From assembly GCA_963621245.1 (NCBI GenBank), contig CAVFCW010000011.1:1-64000 (forward strand): 64,000 bases of DNA. Direction: 5' to 3'. This DNA comes from SIG603 sp963621245. GTDB taxonomy: Bacteria; Bacillota; Clostridia; Oscillospirales; Acutalibacteraceae. Positions within the stretch are counted from its first letter, which is position 1. Each line of letters opens with the position of its first letter. Positions 63,064 through 64,000 of this stretch are shown here, one piece after another. The notes beneath the pieces are model-generated. The model searched no databases. It was not told where the DNA came from and saw only the letters and a list, made by a program, of their open reading frames with translations. A program made the translations under genes and the position numbers.

Positions 63064-64000
63064 ATGGAAAATGTAAATGTAAAAAACGGCGCTGCTTCGA
63101 CTGCCACAAAGCAAGTCGATGACAACGGCGTTAAAAAAGCCTCAAAGCTTGCCGTGGCTTGTTACGGCCTCGGCGATCTCGCTTCCCAGTTCATATGGAC
63201 ATTTGTCGGATCTTATCTGACTATCTTCTATACGGATGTTGTCGGTTTTGCTCCGATTGTTGTTTCGGCGATTATGCTTATTGCTCGTGTTTGGGACGCA
63301 GTAAACGACCCGATGATGGGTGCTATTGCAGAGAATTCCCGTTCAAAATTCGGACGTTTCCGTCCGTGGATTGCATTCGGATGCCCGTTCCTTGCAGTGT
63401 TTGCCGTTATGACATTTATCAATGTGGGTAACGGAGTCGGCGGAATTATTTTCTCAGGTCTTGTTTATATCATAGCAGGTATGCTCTACACACTTGTTAA
63501 TATTCCTTATTCCTCTTTGGCTGCGGTCATGACAGAGGACTCAAAGCAGCGCAACACTATCGGCGTTTCGAGAAACATCGGTATGAATATCGGTATGATT
63601 ATCGTCAATGCTTGTTCTGCAGGAATGGCTCTTCATTTCTCCGGTAACGGGGCAGAAGTTGCAACAGGTCACGGCTACATGATGACTGCGATTGTTTATT
63701 CAATAATTGCAATTCCGCTGTTCCTCATTGTTTTCTTTACTTCCAAAGAGGTAATTATACCGACCACAGAGACAAGAAAGCTCAATCCGAAAGAAACTCT
63801 CAGCGGTATGGTCAAGAATAAGTACCTCATGGTAATCTTTATTGTTTCCACAATTCAGATGGTTGCATTTATGGGACGAATCTCAATTACAACCTACTAT
63901 GTAATCTATTGCCTTGGTGCTTTCACTCTTATCTCTCTTATTATGACAATTCCGTCAATCGGCGGTATAGTCGGATCTTTCGTAGTTGCTCCTCTTGCCA
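63064..64000 (+). CDS. GPH-family sugar:cation symporter (partial, 3' end outside window)
   Basis: 312 residues seen; the frame is still open at the window edge. Typical MelB/YicJ-type GPH symporter: YGLGDLASQFIWTFVGSYL, WDAVNDPMMGAIAENSRSKFGRFRPW with the cation-site Asp, and multiple membrane segments. The first ~25 residues are a soluble, Lys-rich extension. Imports an oligosaccharide or glycoside with Na+ or H+. Proximity to GH3 suggests a beta-glucoside, but the substrate is unknown. ATG 63064, with GGTGAAGG upstream. Confidence 0.9.
   Translation, partial: MENVNVKNGAASTATKQVDDNGVKKASKLAVACYGLGDLASQFIWTFVGSYLTIFYTDVVGFAPIVVSAIMLIARVWDAVNDPMMGAIAENSRSKFGRFRPWIAFGCPFLAVFAVMTFINVGNGVGGIIFSGLVYIIAGMLYTLVNIPYSSLAAVMTEDSKQRNTIGVSRNIGMNIGMIIVNACSAGMALHFSGNGAEVATGHGYMMTAIVYSIIAIPLFLIVFFTSKEVIIPTTETRKLNPKETLSGMVKNKYLMVIFIVSTIQMVAFMGRISITTYYVIYCLGAFTLISLIMTIPSIGGIVGSFVVAPLA

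Noticed and set aside
1..64000. CRISPR arrays, tRNA or rRNA genes
   Set aside because: No regularly spaced identical repeats, no tRNA-like CCA-ending cloverleaf and no rRNA-like conserved blocks were seen on either strand by eye.

Overview
The window looks like chromosomal DNA of an anaerobic, low-to-mid G+C Gram-positive of the class Clostridia, most likely a gut Oscillospirales/Ruminococcaceae relative. The reasons are the complete ctsR-mcsA-mcsB-clpC operon, near-consensus sigma-A promoters (TTGACA/TATAAT with 16-18 bp spacing), strong AGGAGG-type ribosome sites, rho-independent terminators with T-runs, pyruvate phosphate dikinase, NrdR, a DtxR-type regulator, and a ferredoxin-fused aldo/keto reductase. 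No tRNA, rRNA, CRISPR array or transposase gene was found. The genus cannot be set from the sequence alone.

Layout. 1-1934: a phage/ICE-type replication module (HTH initiator plus DnaC-like loader) with an iteron-like array inside the initiator gene. 1962-8741: one operon behind an extended -10 promoter, encoding two family-2 glycosyltransferases, a Wzm/Wzt-type polysaccharide ABC exporter, a GlfT2-like galactofuranosyltransferase and UDP-galactopyranose mutase, that is, synthesis and export of a galactofuranose-containing surface glycan. 8742-9475: a non-coding composite inverted-repeat element with covarying hairpins. 9476-14719: a patatin-like lipase (minus strand), then trmB, an inositol-phosphatase-like gene, an 'aluminium resistance' PLP enzyme, an Asp/Glu racemase and a PP2C phosphatase. 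14848-17478: ppdK on the minus strand. 17792-24538: pth, mfd and a TetM-like GTPase fused to a Rae1/YacP-like nuclease domain. 24641-27999: aldo/keto reductase, GNAT, PfkB sugar kinase and an SH3 lipoprotein.

28068-29902: a probable iron regulon (a 57-residue Cys-rich membrane protein, a DtxR-family regulator, DUF3793 and flavodoxin) with repeated candidate operators. 30176-35997: hsp20 with a CtsR box and a degenerate CIRCE, nrdR, an ABC-F protein, mtaB and an MFS protein. 36053-40428 (minus): GH13 neopullulanase-like enzyme and glycogen phosphorylase. 40762-48527: zapA-like, U32 peptidase, dut, mreB-mreC-mreD and PBP2 (cell shape and division). 48668-55047: an orphan MinD-like ATPase, mgsA, uppP, ftsK/spoIIIE, a ComEC-like metallo-beta-lactamase protein and DUF3006. 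55151-59654: the ctsR operon. 59775-64000: GH3 beta-glucosidase, PAP2 phosphatase and a GPH-family sugar symporter that runs off the window end.

How the genes fit together. Three themes dominate. The envelope theme covers the galactofuranan operon, UppP, Mre/PBP2 and FtsK. The carbohydrate and energy theme covers GH13, glycogen phosphorylase, PPDK, the sugar kinase, methylglyoxal synthase, GH3 and the GPH symporter. The stress and quality-control theme covers CtsR/McsAB/ClpC, Hsp20, the ABC-F protein, the GTPase-nuclease fusion and Mfd. The most unusual items are the covarying inverted-repeat element at 8762-9463, the intragenic iteron array at 411-543, and the ribosomal GTPase-nuclease fusion at 21893-24538. 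All identifications come from reading motifs; no database search was run.
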